Below, piece after piece: positions 20,911-33,470 of a DNA stretch of 64,000 nt (the stretch's first letter is position 1; every line of letters starts with the position of its first letter). Source of the DNA: Moringa oleifera (lineage: Eukaryota; Streptophyta; Magnoliopsida; Brassicales; Moringaceae); NCBI GenBank assembly GCA_021397835.1, contig JAJFZO010000645.1, positions 1,240,001 to 1,304,000 of the forward strand. The letters are read 5' to 3'. A program made the translations under genes and the position numbers. The notes beneath the pieces are model-generated. The model was not told where the DNA came from. It saw only the letters and a program-made list of their open reading frames with translations, and did not search any database.

Positions 20911-22754
20911 GATGCTGAACTGAAAAATAGGAAATACAGAATGTTTTCCTTTTCTTTCCAATTTTAACTATGGCTAATTCTTTATTTTGTGTGGTCCATT
21001 CTTGTATCCATAATTTTTTTGGTAGCAGTTAGGATAACCTGACCAGTAGTGAAGATCTTGTAGAAAGATAGTGCATATGCCAATACAGGTCTAAATCAGC
21101 CCTTAAAATGATTGTACGGTGAAAGTCGAATGTGAATAAGAAACAAAACAAAAGTTCTAGATTTCTTTAGTTCTCAGTTGTGGCATTTCAGCAATTGGGG
21201 GATGGAATGATGATGTGCTCATACTCTTGTAGACAGGTCGTTTGTCTTATTCGGTCGGCTAACAGAGGATCCTCAATAACTGAATCTATGGTGCCTCATA
21301 GTTAAACAAACCATCCATAAATCTAAACTGTATCTTGTTTAACATGTCTCAGTCATGGAAAAAGAATTCAAGAAATTGAGATGACAGTTAAATAACTATT
21401 AAAGCTGATCTCTGAGAAAAGTCAATGGAAAAAGAATTCAAATTGTTCATATAACTTTTTCTTCAATTATTTCATTCTTTTGTGAATAAATATCAGTTGA
21501 TTATATGACGTAACAAACTTTTCTCTTTATATGGGTATAAAATCTTTTGGTCAGCGATCTTAAAAATTGAGGTCATCTGAGTGATTCAATAAAACCAGAA
21601 GAATTACATTGTCTTGATCAAAATCTTTTCATATTGAAAAACAAAACAAAATGAAAGAAATCTCATTTGTGGTGATTGAGGTTTCAATTCTTTGCAATAT
21701 CTAATATCCAATTGTTAAAACTTTTTCATTTTATCAATATTGATTATGGTAGTGAAGTCCATGAATCAACAAATTTGTGTCCGACTTGAACAGAAGCATT
21801 GTCCACTTAACAACAACAGGGGAGCTTATTGAGAGTTCTTCGGTTTTTGCTATGGAAAGCAGTTGTCAAATCATTCTAGATCAAGATTATGGTATTTCGG
21901 AATACCAAGACCATTATTTCAGCCTGGTTATGAGTGTTATGATCTTAACAATGTTGTTTCAACTTACCCGAAGAAACACAATACTCGGACATTACAGTAT
22001 AAGTTACTTAATTGGTTGGAAAAGAAATTATTCAAATATTAAATATGCCTTGACCATGATGAGGGGATAATTGCAGGTATATGAGAGTCAATAATCCATA
22101 TTTTAAATTAAATGAAAATGATGCATATTGAAGTGTTTAGGATATTTACGTTTCCTTGATTTGAATGTGACGAGTTGTGGATGATGATGGACTTGACCAT
22201 TGAGAGTGTTTGTACTTTGCATATGTTTCTTTGTATTTTGCACTTCAAATGAACTAAAAAAGATAAGCATAGATTGCAAAAATAAGGGAGAAATATTGTC
22301 CAAATGAAAATGATGCTTTCAAACCTTCTTATTTTCCCAAATGGGAAGCATAGACTTGCAAGGAGCTTATACTTTCTTTTGTTTATTTTTTTAATATTTA
22401 AACACTAAACCCCTACAATCTCCCAAGTATATTGGTGACAAGCCTAGACATAAATTCTGATGGTCATTCCTAATGGAAGCTATATTGTTCTATATCTAGA
22501 TATAACAATCCACGTATAAGATTATGGGACACTTAGTATTGAAGCCTTGAAATGATTTCTAAACCTAATTTCTTAGCTTTCAAATCTTTAAATGACTTTT
22601 ACATGTTTTGAAACTTGCTCATCTATGTGTCATAGATCCTTAACTTGTTTTCGCTTGATTAAAGCATTTTCATCCAACTTGTTTGCCTACTTAAATACTT
22701 TTTCTGTGCACTCATGCAAAATCTTTTACTTAACTCAAATTGAATTTTATTTTG
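20911..22754 (+). other. Downstream spacer of the SNF2 gene
   Basis: Includes the presumed 3' UTR. A coding-like fragment sits near 21890-22050: in one plus frame GYECYDLNNVVSTYPKKHNT and then LNWLEKK, which I do not recognise. The first 120 bp of the 97-codon ATG frame at 21777-22070 are in another frame, so this may be a gene relic with a shift. Nothing else could be supported. Confidence 0.35.
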
Positions 22755-22945
22755 CATTAGATAGACATGTTGAATGCCATGTTGAGTTTTACTTTGCTTT
22801 AATTTTTCGGTTTGGCGTAATGAGTTTGTCATTATCAAAAAGAGCTAACAATCTCCCCATTTTGATAATGATAAACACATTATGTCAAATAGAAAGATTA
22901 AAGCAAAGTTAAACTCAATATGACATTCAACATGTCTACCTAATG
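22755..22945 (+). repeat. Compact hairpin with 86-bp arms and 19-base loop
   Basis: Arms 22755-22840 and 22860-22945 have equal length with no gaps and pair at 75 of 86 positions. The loop is 22841-22859. As plus-strand RNA, 6 of the 11 remaining positions form G-U pairs; as minus-strand RNA only 2 would. The loop-side text (aacaatctccccattttgat) is of a kind seen in SIRE-type LTR regions, so it may be part of such an element or a foldback MITE. Confidence 0.9.
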
Positions 22946-23059
22946 ATGGTTAGCTTAAGTTTTGATGGTAATAAATCAATTATGTATAATCTAATATGAT
23001 TGCTACGTGTATAGCATCTAAGTGTTTAAGAAGTCAAACCATGAGCAAGAAGCTAAGGA

Positions 23060-23940
23060 TTGCATAGAATTGAATTCAAGTGAAGGAAAGAAGTTAGGTT
23101 ATTAGATTTTTCTATTTACTTGTAATGCGTGTTTGCTCAATTATGTGGACGATCACGCACACACACTTCGGTATCATTTTCAATTAAGCCGTGAACTTAG
23201 AATTTATGTTTTTGACAAGAGACATTCAAATATAACTTTCCTTTAAAATTGACCTCAACTTAGCAATGTATCTTAAAGATAAATTGAACTTGGGTTTATA
23301 CGATTGCGTGATAGTGTAAGAAAGAGAGGTGGGTGGCATTACCGGCAGTACCAGTTGAGGGTTCAAAAGAGTTGAAAGAGTAACAGTCATATTTTTGTAC
23401 CTTGATATAAAAAGGGTTTCATAATTCAAAAACTCATTTCATACTCACTTTTTATACTGTTCATCTCTATCACTTGCTCTAAATCTTGAATTGCACATCA
23501 TCATCAACTCTTGAGCAAACCCTAGCAATCTTGATCTTTATTATATGTAGTCCATTATTGTGAGAGAGAGTTCACTTTTATATAAACATCTATTTTATTT
23601 TGTTAGATTGGGTTTAGTGATGAGGGGATTCAACACGATTGTAAGAACTTTAGCTCAATTGAACCAATTGCAAGCGTTTGTTGAAGGTTTCATGGGAAAA
23701 TCCTCAAGCTAGTGAATTTGAAGGCGTGGATGTAGATTGGGATTACTAAATCACGTAAAATCACTTGAGTTTGCTTCTTTTAACCATTCTCTTTAATATC
23801 TATAATTTAATTATTTATTGTATTATTATAATTGTTAGAAACTTAGCAATAAAGCTTAAAATCTTACTAAGTAAATAAATTTTAAAAACCCAATTAACTC
23901 CCTCTTGGGTAGCCAATCTTAGAGCAAACAATTTCTACCT
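23060..23940 (+). mobile_element. SIRE/Maximus-type copia LTR fragment
   Basis: The block gaaggcgtggatgtagattg, then aaatcacgtaaaatc (about 23720-23765), and the end cccaattaactccctcttgggtagcc (about 23888-23913) reproduce the characteristic order of SIRE/Maximus LTR 3' ends. A related layout occurs at 49000-49500. No internal coding region follows, so it looks like a solo or truncated LTR. The left limit is uncertain. Confidence 0.55.
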
Positions 23941-24179
23941 TAAAACTAGCTCTTTTGTTCTTTACTTTTCTCCAGCACTTGCCAACCTCAACTTCTCATC
24001 CATTTTTTTGGTAATAGTTTGGTATAAAATAAGTAGAAGAATTAGTCCTTTACAATAAGTTTGTTATCATCAAAATCATTTATTAATCACTTAATGACTC
24101 CAAGGGCTAACACTACTGCTTATAGATATTTTGTTAACATGGTTTTGTATTGGAAGAGTGGCATTATGTGTTGATAGCA

Positions 24180-25270
24180 TTAGGTATTGTCTTGGGTTTT
24201 TTTTGTGTAACTTATAATAGTTTTGTGTACTTTGCTTTGCCTTCAAGTAACTTATTTAATCTTCTTGCAAGTGACACATTGCTTATGTAATATTGACACA
24301 ATATAAGTATAGCTTGTTTACGTTTCATGTAACTTTCAAAAAGGCTTCATATAACATCTTAAAGCTTGTGTATCTTCGACATATGTTTCATGTAATGATG
24401 CTAATCCTTGTGTGAAGATGCTAGTATTCATGTAACTTTTTTTTCTTCAGGTAAAACTATGTCTTTATGTAATTTTTTTTGCTATCTGCGTAAACATCTG
24501 CCTCATTAAAGTGAAATTATGAGGATGACGCTTGTAAAACTATGAATGCACCCATATCGAGCGCTTAACTCTTAACTTGCTTTTAAGATACTTTAGGGTC
24601 AATACGTAAATTGTTCATCGACATATATTAAGGCATGTTTTTAGATGTTTTGGAGTTGACCCGACATGCATAAAGATCATTAAATGTAAAAGACCTAACG
24701 ATTTTCCTGATTTATAGATACTTTGGGTCTGACACATGTAAAGTTTGCGTGAACACATGTGAGAAAGTCGACTACTTCTGATCATAGTATATATAAATCC
24801 ATCAATCTCACCAAACATGAACCATTTAGGGTTTTCTACTACCATATACTTTAATAAAATAGAAATAAAACAAGTTTATAAATCTCCATAAAATGATTTA
24901 AGTCAAAAACATTATCATATATTATTTTCAATATACATAATGTACGTTAGAAACTATAAAGTTCATCTCTGTAAAATTGTTTCAAAGGGAACACCATGTT
25001 GCAGTTTCTTCATTAACTAGCATGAAACTAGTCCCTTAAACTACTAAAGATAAAAGTTAACAACATTACATGAAGGCGGTCAACTTTGCACAAACATGCA
25101 ATCAACTTTACACAAAAATATATTACTTCACAGAAATACTAACAACTTTACACGAACACTGATAATTTTACACTGACACACAGCTTTATACGGAGCAACA
25201 TCTTTACATAGAACCAATCTTTACTTGAAGATGATATCTTTACACGAATACATTATATAGAGACTTAACA
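24180..25270. repeat. Region with inverted clusters of a short motif, possible non-autonomous DNA transposon
   Basis: About 25070-25260 contains eight or so copies of ctttacac(g/a)aa-like units every 20-27 bases. About 24180-24500 contains the complementary type (gtgtaact, catgtaactt). This arrangement around a ~500-bp core resembles the subterminal repeats of CACTA or Mutator derivatives. Ends and target duplication were not found. Confidence 0.4.
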
Positions 25271-25639
25271 AATTTTAAACAAACCTTTCTAAATATTAGC
25301 AAACTTGAAAAAAAACTTTATATGGATTCCACATGGAAAAGAATAACCTTTGAGTGCATCAAAATGATGTAAGATACCTCAAGGCCCTTCCCTTGCCAAA
25401 AAAAAAACACATTCACCTAGTTAATTCTTCTTGTGTTTTCATCTCCCCAACAAAAATACTCATCAAAATCATCATAATAAGTTTCCTATTGGATCTTTTT
25501 TTAAAAATATAAAATAAATTATTACTAATCTTTTTTATAATGTGATTAGACACCAAAATTTATTTCGTTTTTAAAAATCATGAAATGTTCATAAAAAAGT
25601 AAACAAATTTGAAGCTTGACTGATCTTTCGTATTTTGGT

Positions 25640-27880
25640 ATGAGATTTAATTACGCATGAGGAAAGACTAGAGAATATAAACGTTTAACTTTTTTTTCAT
25701 CTTATTTTTTAAAATTATTTTTTGTAATTGAGAATATAAAGATCTCACTTTTGTTCGACCCTTAATTCTTAAAACATTTTTTATGATGAAAAATATAATA
25801 ACATGTTAATATTAAACTAAGTATATAGCAACATCATATTAAAATTGTAAGGCATATAATGATTTCAACATCTCATAATCCTATACACAAGTAAAGCATT
25901 AACCTTTAATACATCTAGATTTGGACCTTAAATATAATTTTTATAATTCTATTAATTGAGAATGAAAATAAATTTGGGCCATACAAATGCAAAAAAATTT
26001 TTTTTTTGACAAATATTTTTCACTAGAGAATATGAAGATTTCTCCATAATCTCAAAAAAAAAAAATTAAAGTATTTTTATGAGAAAATATGAAAATTTAT
26101 CTCTTGATATTTTCTCATAACCTCAATAGTTACTTTTTATTTTTAAATATTAATATTATTAAAAATAATATTAATGTTAATCAATATATTAATAATGATA
26201 ATACATTTTTTTTTTTTTTGCTTTCTGTCATTCTTTCTCTTTTTTGTAGATTTGCGAGAAAGATGAAAAAAAATCAATGGAGAAAAGGAAAAAGTAAAGT
26301 AATTATAATTGCATGTATATGGGGTAATAATTTAAAATTTTAAGAGTTCATAAAAAAAATTATAACCATTCTTCGTTTCCATGGAATAATTATTTCGATA
26401 GTTTATTTTGAAATTATTATTTTAAATTTTTAAAAAATAAAAATCTATCTAAGAATTGTAATTTTTTGATGGAAAATGAACCAAACATTTGAAGCAAGCT
26501 AGTAAAAATATTTGTATTATCACAAACTAAAAATATTTAGGGAAGGAAAAGTTAAAAAAAAAAAAAAAGAAGAAAGAGAGAAAGAGAAGACAAGTAAGAC
26601 TTACTTTGTTGTTTAAAAAAATAATAAAATAAAGATGAGTAACTTTAATCAAGTGTGATACCTATATTTCATCAAGTGTCAATGTAAAATTGTTAGGTAA
26701 ACTGAGATCTTTGCTATTTATTATTCATTCACTCGATTTTAATCATGTTTTTAAATATGTTAAAATTACTTTAATATTATTTCAATTTATTTTTTAAATA
26801 TTTTTAAATAAAAAATTAAATAAAATTTTAAGTTTATGAGAGTATGAAAAATCTAAGAGAGTGAATTTTACATTTTTAAATATAAAAATTTTTAAAAAAT
26901 AAAAAATATATATTTTAAGTTTTTAAGAGTATAAAAAAATCTCAAGAGAGATATTTTCATATTTTTTAATGTAAAAATTATTTTTAAAAAACTAAAAAAA
27001 TATTTTTTAAGTTTTTTAGAAGTACATAAAAATATCAAGAAAAAAAATTTTATACTTTCTAACATAAAATAATTTTTAAAAATAAAAAATATATATTTTA
27101 AGCCTGTGACAAGTATGAAAAATTCTCAAAAGATAAGTTTTCATACTTAATCTCTAATATAAAACTACTTTTCAAAATAATAAAAATACATTTTTGAGAG
27201 TATGAAAATATTTTAAGAGATAGATTTTCACACTTTCTAATATAAAGATTCTTTTCAAAACTAAAGAAAATAAATTTTTAAATTTTTTAGAATATAAAAA
27301 AATCTCGAAAGAGAGATTTTTTTACTTTTTAATATAAAAATTATTATTTTATCAAAACATTTTTTAAGATAATGAAAAATTTTTAAGAAAAAATCTTCAT
27401 ATTATTTAAAATATTTTTAAGAAAATAAATAAATAATATTTTATTTGTATGACCCAAAATTCATTTTTATTCACAGTTAATTAAATCAAAAAATTCGAGT
27501 TGAAGGCCTAAATTTAGATATTAAATATTAATCTTTTACTTGTTTTAGGACTATGAGATGTTAAAATTATTTATATGCTTTGCATTTTAATAAAATGTTG
27601 CTATAAATTTTTGTTTAATATTAACATGTCATTATATTGGCATGAATCATAAAAAATATTTTGAGAGTTAGAGGTTGAATAAGAGTGAGACTTTTATATT
27701 TTTTATTATAAAAAAATATTTTGGAGGATTAAAGGTTGAGCGCAAAAGCAAGATTTTTACATTTTCCATCATAAAAATATTTTCAAAGAGTAAGAGCAAG
27801 ATTTTTATATTTTTCATCATAAAAAATGATTTTAAGAATTATGAGTGAAACAAAAGTTGAATCTTTACATTCTCCAAACG
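25640..27880. repeat. Inverted AT-rich structure with ~400-bp arms
   Basis: The reverse complement of about 25640-26000 matches about 27440-27880. Shared blocks include catttgtatggcccaaat versus atttgtatgacccaaaatt, aggattatgagatgttgaaat versus aggactatgagatgttaaaat, and ttaatattaacatgttattatat versus ttaatattaacatgtcattatat. The arms are diverged but clear. Between them is low-complexity AT-rich DNA and a tandem array. Confidence 0.75.
26846..27430 (+). repeat. Degenerate tandem array, unit about 90 bp
   Basis: Six to seven units beginning near 26846, 26930, 27022, 27114, 27200, 27293 and perhaps 27370. Each follows the pattern tatgaaaaatctcaagagag, attttcatactttctaatata, aaaattatttttaaaa, ttaag. 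The first part of each unit is itself weakly palindromic. Confidence 0.75.
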
Positions 27881-29240
27881 TTAAATTTTATTTATTTCCT
27901 TTTCATGCACATTTAAAGTCTTTTTGAGATATTTTTTTAGAATCTATTTAAACATCATAAATTTTAAAATAAAAAAATAATTATGATCAATTGGTATTAA
28001 TCTCAGGGAGCTGCAAGAATGTTAACCTTCCCCATTCGTAACTGACTCTAAAACCCATGTTTTTTATTTTGAAAAATTAATTTACCTAATTTATGTTTAT
28101 TTTTTTAATTTAAAAAATAATTTTTAAAATTAAACAAATTTTAATGTTCAATTATATCGTAAATAGAATGGTGGCAACTCTTTTTATTTTTTAAAAACAT
28201 ATAAAAACATTTTTAAAGTCGTTTCAAAAATTTGACATCGATTAAAAACCTATTCTGACAAACATACTCATATTATATGACTTCAAGACAATTGAATATA
28301 TATTATTAAAGTTAACCTTAATAGTATTACAAGTATTAATGTATTGATTTTATTTAAATTCTAAATAATTTTAAAATAATAGAATATGGGTTTTCATCTA
28401 AAAATTATTTTAATTAAAACAGTTATCTCATTATAAGAAAACAAAGTCTTAAATTTAATTTAAACAAAAAAATTGTAAAAAAAATTGATAAAAATTTAAT
28501 ATGATAAAATAGTATTTTAAGACAAAATCGTTCATGATTTATTTTTAAAAATTTTAAAACTCCTAAATTTTAATTTAATTTTACAATTCCAACAAAAAAA
28601 TTGTTCTTACTGAAATTTACATTTGTAAAATTTCCTGCAAAAATTCCAACAAAAAAAAAATTTAAAGGAAAAATTTATGTTGAAATTTTTTACATACCAA
28701 AATTTCAATGAAAAATTCCAAATGGAGCAATGTTCCTTGTTGGAATTTTTCCTATAAAAATTTTCCATTGAAAATTTCAACGAAATTTTATTTAATTAAA
28801 AAATAACCTGTTTCTTGCAAAGGATATCTTACTTCAAAAATTTTGTGGTGGAAAAATTTTCTTAAAAAGCTAAGGATTCTACAAACAAAATCTCCTTTGA
28901 TATGTTACATGTTTGCATAACACTCAAAGGTGAAAAACACCCAACTTGGCTTGCATTTTGTTAGAGAGAAGTTCTTGAGAAGAAACGCAAAGTTTATTAT
29001 ATTTCACCATTAAAACAAACAGTTAAATATACCTAAAGGCCTCTCTACGCATATGATCTCAATACTTTGGGGAGTAAACTCAAAGTGATTTCTTTAATTA
29101 CTGTGAGCATGAGAAAAAGGGTGAGAATACATAAAGGGTGTATGCTTTCTTCACTTGAATTTATTAGAATCTTTTCTATGATTCTTTCATTTTTTTTAAA
29201 AAATAAAAATTAGGTAATCGTCATTGTATATATATGCATA
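27881..29240 (+). other. AT-rich region with possible gypsy (Tat/Ogre-like) LTR end
   Basis: gttaaccttccccattcgtaactgactc near 28020-28047 and gtggcaactc at 28171-28180 resemble the LTR end and the tRNA-Arg-type primer site of Tat/Ogre gypsy elements, in the same orientation as the right arm of the structure at 25640-27880. There is no coding trace. Around 28580-28800 an alternating aattccaac/gttggaattt motif forms weak foldbacks. Confidence 0.3.
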
Positions 29241-29374
29241 AACCCTCACAGAAACAATTGTAAAAATTTGATGTCATTCAATAAACCACCGCAGTTTCTG
29301 CCACTATCTTCTTGGCCAAAATCTCCCTTGTAAAGAGTTCTTACTCCGTTGCCATACATGCAGGATTGCTGTAA

Positions 29375-29635
29375 ATTTGTCGGAGTGAGAATGGCGATGT
29401 AGTTAATTATCTGAGGCAGACTGCAGAGTACGTAAAGGGGAAAGCAATTAATGTTCATGGACGTGACATGTTTGAAACATATGATGAAGGGGCACATGTC
29501 CTGATTACGAGGGAAGCACACAAGTACAGACGTATGGTCATCTGCGGGTCACAATTGTGTGTGCATCTTTTAAGTCTCGTGATACATCAATCCCGTCCAG
29601 AACGGGACATGGCCGTGCAGATACCTCTACAATAA
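29375..29635 (+). CDS. Unrecognised open frame, no ATG near its start
   Basis: An 86-codon open frame (stop TAA at 29633) lies in a markedly more GC-rich island within AT-rich DNA. It begins ICRSENGDVVNYLRQTAEYV, contains DMFETYDEGAHVLITREAHK, and ends MAVQIPLQ. I do not recognise a family. The opposite strand is also open (29246-29521), with a peptide containing CFPLYVLCSLPQIINY. Only one, or neither, can be real. It could be an exon, a gene relic or chance. Nothing nearby supports either choice. Confidence 0.25.
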   Translation: MCRSENGDVVNYLRQTAEYVKGKAINVHGRDMFETYDEGAHVLITREAHKYRRMVICGSQLCVHLLSLVIHQSRPERDMAVQIPLQ

Positions 29636-30600
29636 TGAGTAACGAGATTCATCTCTCCTGACACCATGTTTCATAGTTTGTTGCTAGATTTTCTTATGTT
29701 ATCTATAAATAAAATATAACAAAATATCAAGAAAATTTATAATTTAGTAAAATAAATATTATTATTTACTTTTTTTATTATTTATATATCTAAAAGTTTT
29801 ACTAATAATTTTAAATTCATCAACAAAAATTTGATTGGAGTTTCACATGATATCGTTCGTTTAGTTACAAAAAAAACTAAGGTAATAGTTATATAAAACA
29901 TTAGTATTTATTTTATGTTATATATTAAATTTTATATTTAAAAATAATAAATCGAATCGAGATATATCAATTTGAACTAAATTAAATTTTATAAAAAATT
30001 TAAAAATTTAAAATATTTAAATTTAAAATTTTATATAATAAATTTTAATTTAAAATTTTTTTATAGATATAAAAAATATTTAAATTACCATCACAAAAAA
30101 TTTTAAAATTTTTTGCTACTGAAAATATATATTTAAAATTTGCATTATCAAAAATTTTAAAAAATTCACCAAAAATAGATCTTACGTAGAAAATTATTCA
30201 AATTTGAGGGATAGATTCAAAATAAAGTAAAAATTTTATTTGATTATTTTTGAGATATTTAAATAATAAAAATACTTTTAATTTTTTATAATTACTTAAG
30301 TTAAGATCTAGTTTGGTGCTAAATTGATAAATTAAAATTTAATTATTACTTTTAATTATGAGAGTTTAATTAATAATATAAGATGAAGATAGAGGTTTTA
30401 TATAACCATTACCCAAAGATGTATTAAAAAAATGTCCTGTAAAAATAAAATATATTTAAATTTATATTATATATTATTAATAAAATTACTCTCAATGTAA
30501 AATTATGTTGGTTCATCGATAAACAATAAATTAACAAAATGAGTTATTTTCTTTTAAAATGATTAAACCATATATATCAAATTTAGAAATATTCGCATTT
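29636..30600 (+). other. AT-rich spacer
   Basis: Long A/T runs and short palindromes of the aaatttaaaattt type. I see no gene or clear element. Confidence 0.5.
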
Positions 30601-31839
30601 AATATAATCAAGTCCACGTACATCAGTTGAGGGCAGTATGGTGATCTTCCCATTAAAATTATGTTTATGACTAAATTAGCAATCTATCAGGTAGTCATCA
30701 GGATGGACAATCCAGTGGAAAGAGCTAAGCCATGCAAAGGCTGTTGGTTGGATGTCATGTTGGTCACTGTCTCCTTTCTTATGAAACTCTGCTGATTGCA
30801 TTTCCATGAAAAATACAGACATTTGCGAGTTTATTTAATAAAGTTAGAACAAATTCCTTTAATTTCCTGACAAAAAATATTTACACCTGATTTGAAATTC
30901 AAAGCAAAATCAATTTCAAATAAAAATACAATATTAGATAATAAAAACTTACAAATTTTAATATTTCAAATTATTGACAAATATTGTTTAAAAAATAATT
31001 TCTATTTTAATAATAACTACACAATTTTATGTTATAATAAAATTAATATGTCTTAAAAAATGTTTCATGAAGAAAATATGGAATTTTAAATATATGGAAT
31101 TAACAAATTAATACTATAAGTGGAGCTAACATTATTGTGAAAAGAAAGGAAGGGTTCCGTGTTAGCGCTATCCTCTTTAAAGAGGTGAAAAGCAGTCTTG
31201 GGATGACAAGAGGGGTCTCCCTGGCAGAACCCGTCACAGCATGTCTCTACTTTAATGCAGGAATCCAAAAGAAAACCGCAGAGAAAAGGGGCCCCAGGGA
31301 GGAGCAGGCAGCAGGGCACCATTTGTACTCTGAGAAGGTCACATCAATGGCTCACATGCATCACAAAGCAAAGCAAGCCGATTCACATGTTTGTCTGGGT
31401 GTTTCGTTATCATCTCGTCCTATTTTCTTGTCACTATTCCTGGCTTGCATGCATGCATCATTAATCATGTGTTCTTGTACTCTCTCTCTCTTTCATCTTT
31501 CTCTCTGCAAAACCACTTTCTTAAAATGCTATTCTCAATTTGAGGTGGAAAACCCAAAGTGGACAAAATGATTCAAAACTTAAAACAAAGGTTAAAGTTG
31601 TTCAAATTAATATGGTAGCACTCGGCGTAATGTTGATAGCAACCATATATAGAACGGGGCTATTAAGTACAAAAAATATATATATAATATATTATAAATT
31701 TATTTATGTTTTGTTTTATGTATCCTCTATTACTTACTTATCTAGCATTTTATAAAAATAGCACAAAATTGGATTAATCAACTCTATATTTGTATAATGT
31801 AATCACAATCACTTTAAATATGAAAAAAATATAAATATT
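30601..31839 (+). other. Spacer with a GC-richer island
   Basis: An island at about 31137-31400 breaks the AT-rich background. Plus-strand frame 31137-31571 (144 codons) and a minus-strand frame are both open and neither resembles a family I know. It includes a potential stem between tctccctgg (31219-31227) and ccagggagga (about 31293-31302). Downstream are catgcatgcatc (about 31448) and a CT-rich run (31480-31506), which look like promoter or leader sequence. No transcript unit could be supported. Confidence 0.3.
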
Positions 31840-33470
31840 AATAATCTATATATAAAAGTTCAGATAGTTAGGACAATAGATGATTTAGTCCTAATATTTT
31901 GATCCACACTAACATACAATTCAGAGTAATTTGAATCCAAACGATTTCAACCTCAAAACTGACACATTTGAAATTAACCCAAAGCTAAATTCATCCAACC
32001 CTACGGGGATTTGACTTATCCATATTTGTCACCTAAACAACTACTCTCTTCTTAGCCTCTTTGAAGGCTTTACTTATGAGCCCTATGCACGGCTACATAC
32101 TTCTAAAACCTGGGGATATCCTCAAGCATTTTCCAATTTGGACTTTGCTTTTCATCGATCAACTAGTGGCTAATATTATATTGAAGCTGCATATTTTACC
32201 ACAATCGCCAAGTATCAAACAGATTTTTGGTTATTTGTTGATTTATTTCGTGATTCTCTTTGTGTAATATCTAGCAATCCTATTTAATATGTCTGCGAGG
32301 GCCTAGCTTGATGGTAGTGCAACTTAGTACACAGATGGGGTATAAACCTTGAAAACATAATAAACCGCTAAATTTCAAACTAATTATAAGTGGCAGTGCA
32401 CTTGCTGGGAGAGGTATATTGGAATTTGTTGATTTCAGTTATATTTATCTATTTTATTTATGTATCAATCAAGGGTATAAAGCATCTTGTCTTTGATCTT
32501 CAATTTCTTTCGGTCAGCATTTGAATTTACTAATAGTTTTCTTTTAAAAATTATATAAAAAATAAATCATGGAAAAAAAAATATTCAAATTTAAAAGAGG
32601 TGAACTCTAAATGGAGTTCTTTTTCTTTTTCTTTTTTTAATACTTATCTTTAAACCACAATTACAAATTGAAACAATGTAAACATTAATAGTTCATATAT
32701 AAAACATCAAATAAAACAATAGATGCTTTAGTCAATAATTTTTTTCTACCAGTTGGGTGAATCAAAATCTGAAGAAACTTGATCTATATTAATCTAGATC
32801 GATGTGATCTAAACTTGAAATGGTCCATTATGGAAATATACAAAATTCAGAACAGCCCGAATCAAAATGATTTCAACCTCAAGAAAACAAATTTGAAATT
32901 AATCCCAAGCTAAATGCATCCAGCCCCAAATGGGTTTGACCTGTCCAACTTCGCCACCTATTTTCAGCTAACAAATACTCTCTCCTTAGCCTTGTTGAAG
33001 GCTTTACTTATGAGCCCTATGGCTATTTCTAAATTTTGGGATATCCTTGAGCATCTTTCAGTTTATTAGACGTAGCTTTTTATCTATAAATTAGTGGCTA
33101 ATATATCAATTAAAGCTATATATTCTAATGCAGTCGTTTATGTTTATATTAAACAAATTTAGTTATTTCTTGATTCCATCTCATGGTCACACCCCAGGGT
33201 GTAATATCCAGCAACCTATTCAATATTTCATAGATACTGCGATGTCTGCAGGTGCCTCGCTTCATGGTACTGCAACTTAGTACACAGTTGGGTATTAACC
33301 TTGAAAACATAATTACACAGGTAATTTTTAAAGTAATGGTAAATGGCAGTGCACTTGCAGGCAGAGGTAACTGATTGGAATCTGTCAGATTTGGATATAT
33401 TTATGTATTCAAACAAGGGTACAAAGCATGCTTTCAACGAACATCAGCGTCAGCATTGAATCCGGTTTAT
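31840..33470 (+). repeat. Large tandem duplication, unit about 700-780 bp
   Basis: Copy 1 (about 31840-32530) and copy 2 (about 32690-33470) share several blocks in the same order: gattt or gcttt agtc, atttcaacctcaa, gaaggctttacttatgagcc, tgcaacttagtacacag, ccttgaaaacataat, ggcagtgcacttgc, tatttatgtat and caagggta. Copy 2 has an extra ~90 bp near 32760-32860. Long frames are absent, so it is probably non-coding. Confidence 0.85.

Noticed and set aside
26846..27430. CRISPR-like array
   Set aside because: The repeats are diverged, about 90 bp long, AT-rich and without unique spacers, and the organism is a plant.
31214..31305. Stem in the GC-richer island as a microRNA precursor
   Set aside because: Only about 9-10 contiguous pairs, and none of the conserved plant miRNA sequences I know match either arm.
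31137..31571. 144-codon frame as a gene
   Set aside because: No recognisable domain. Its second half is CT-rich leader-like sequence and the opposite strand is equally open.
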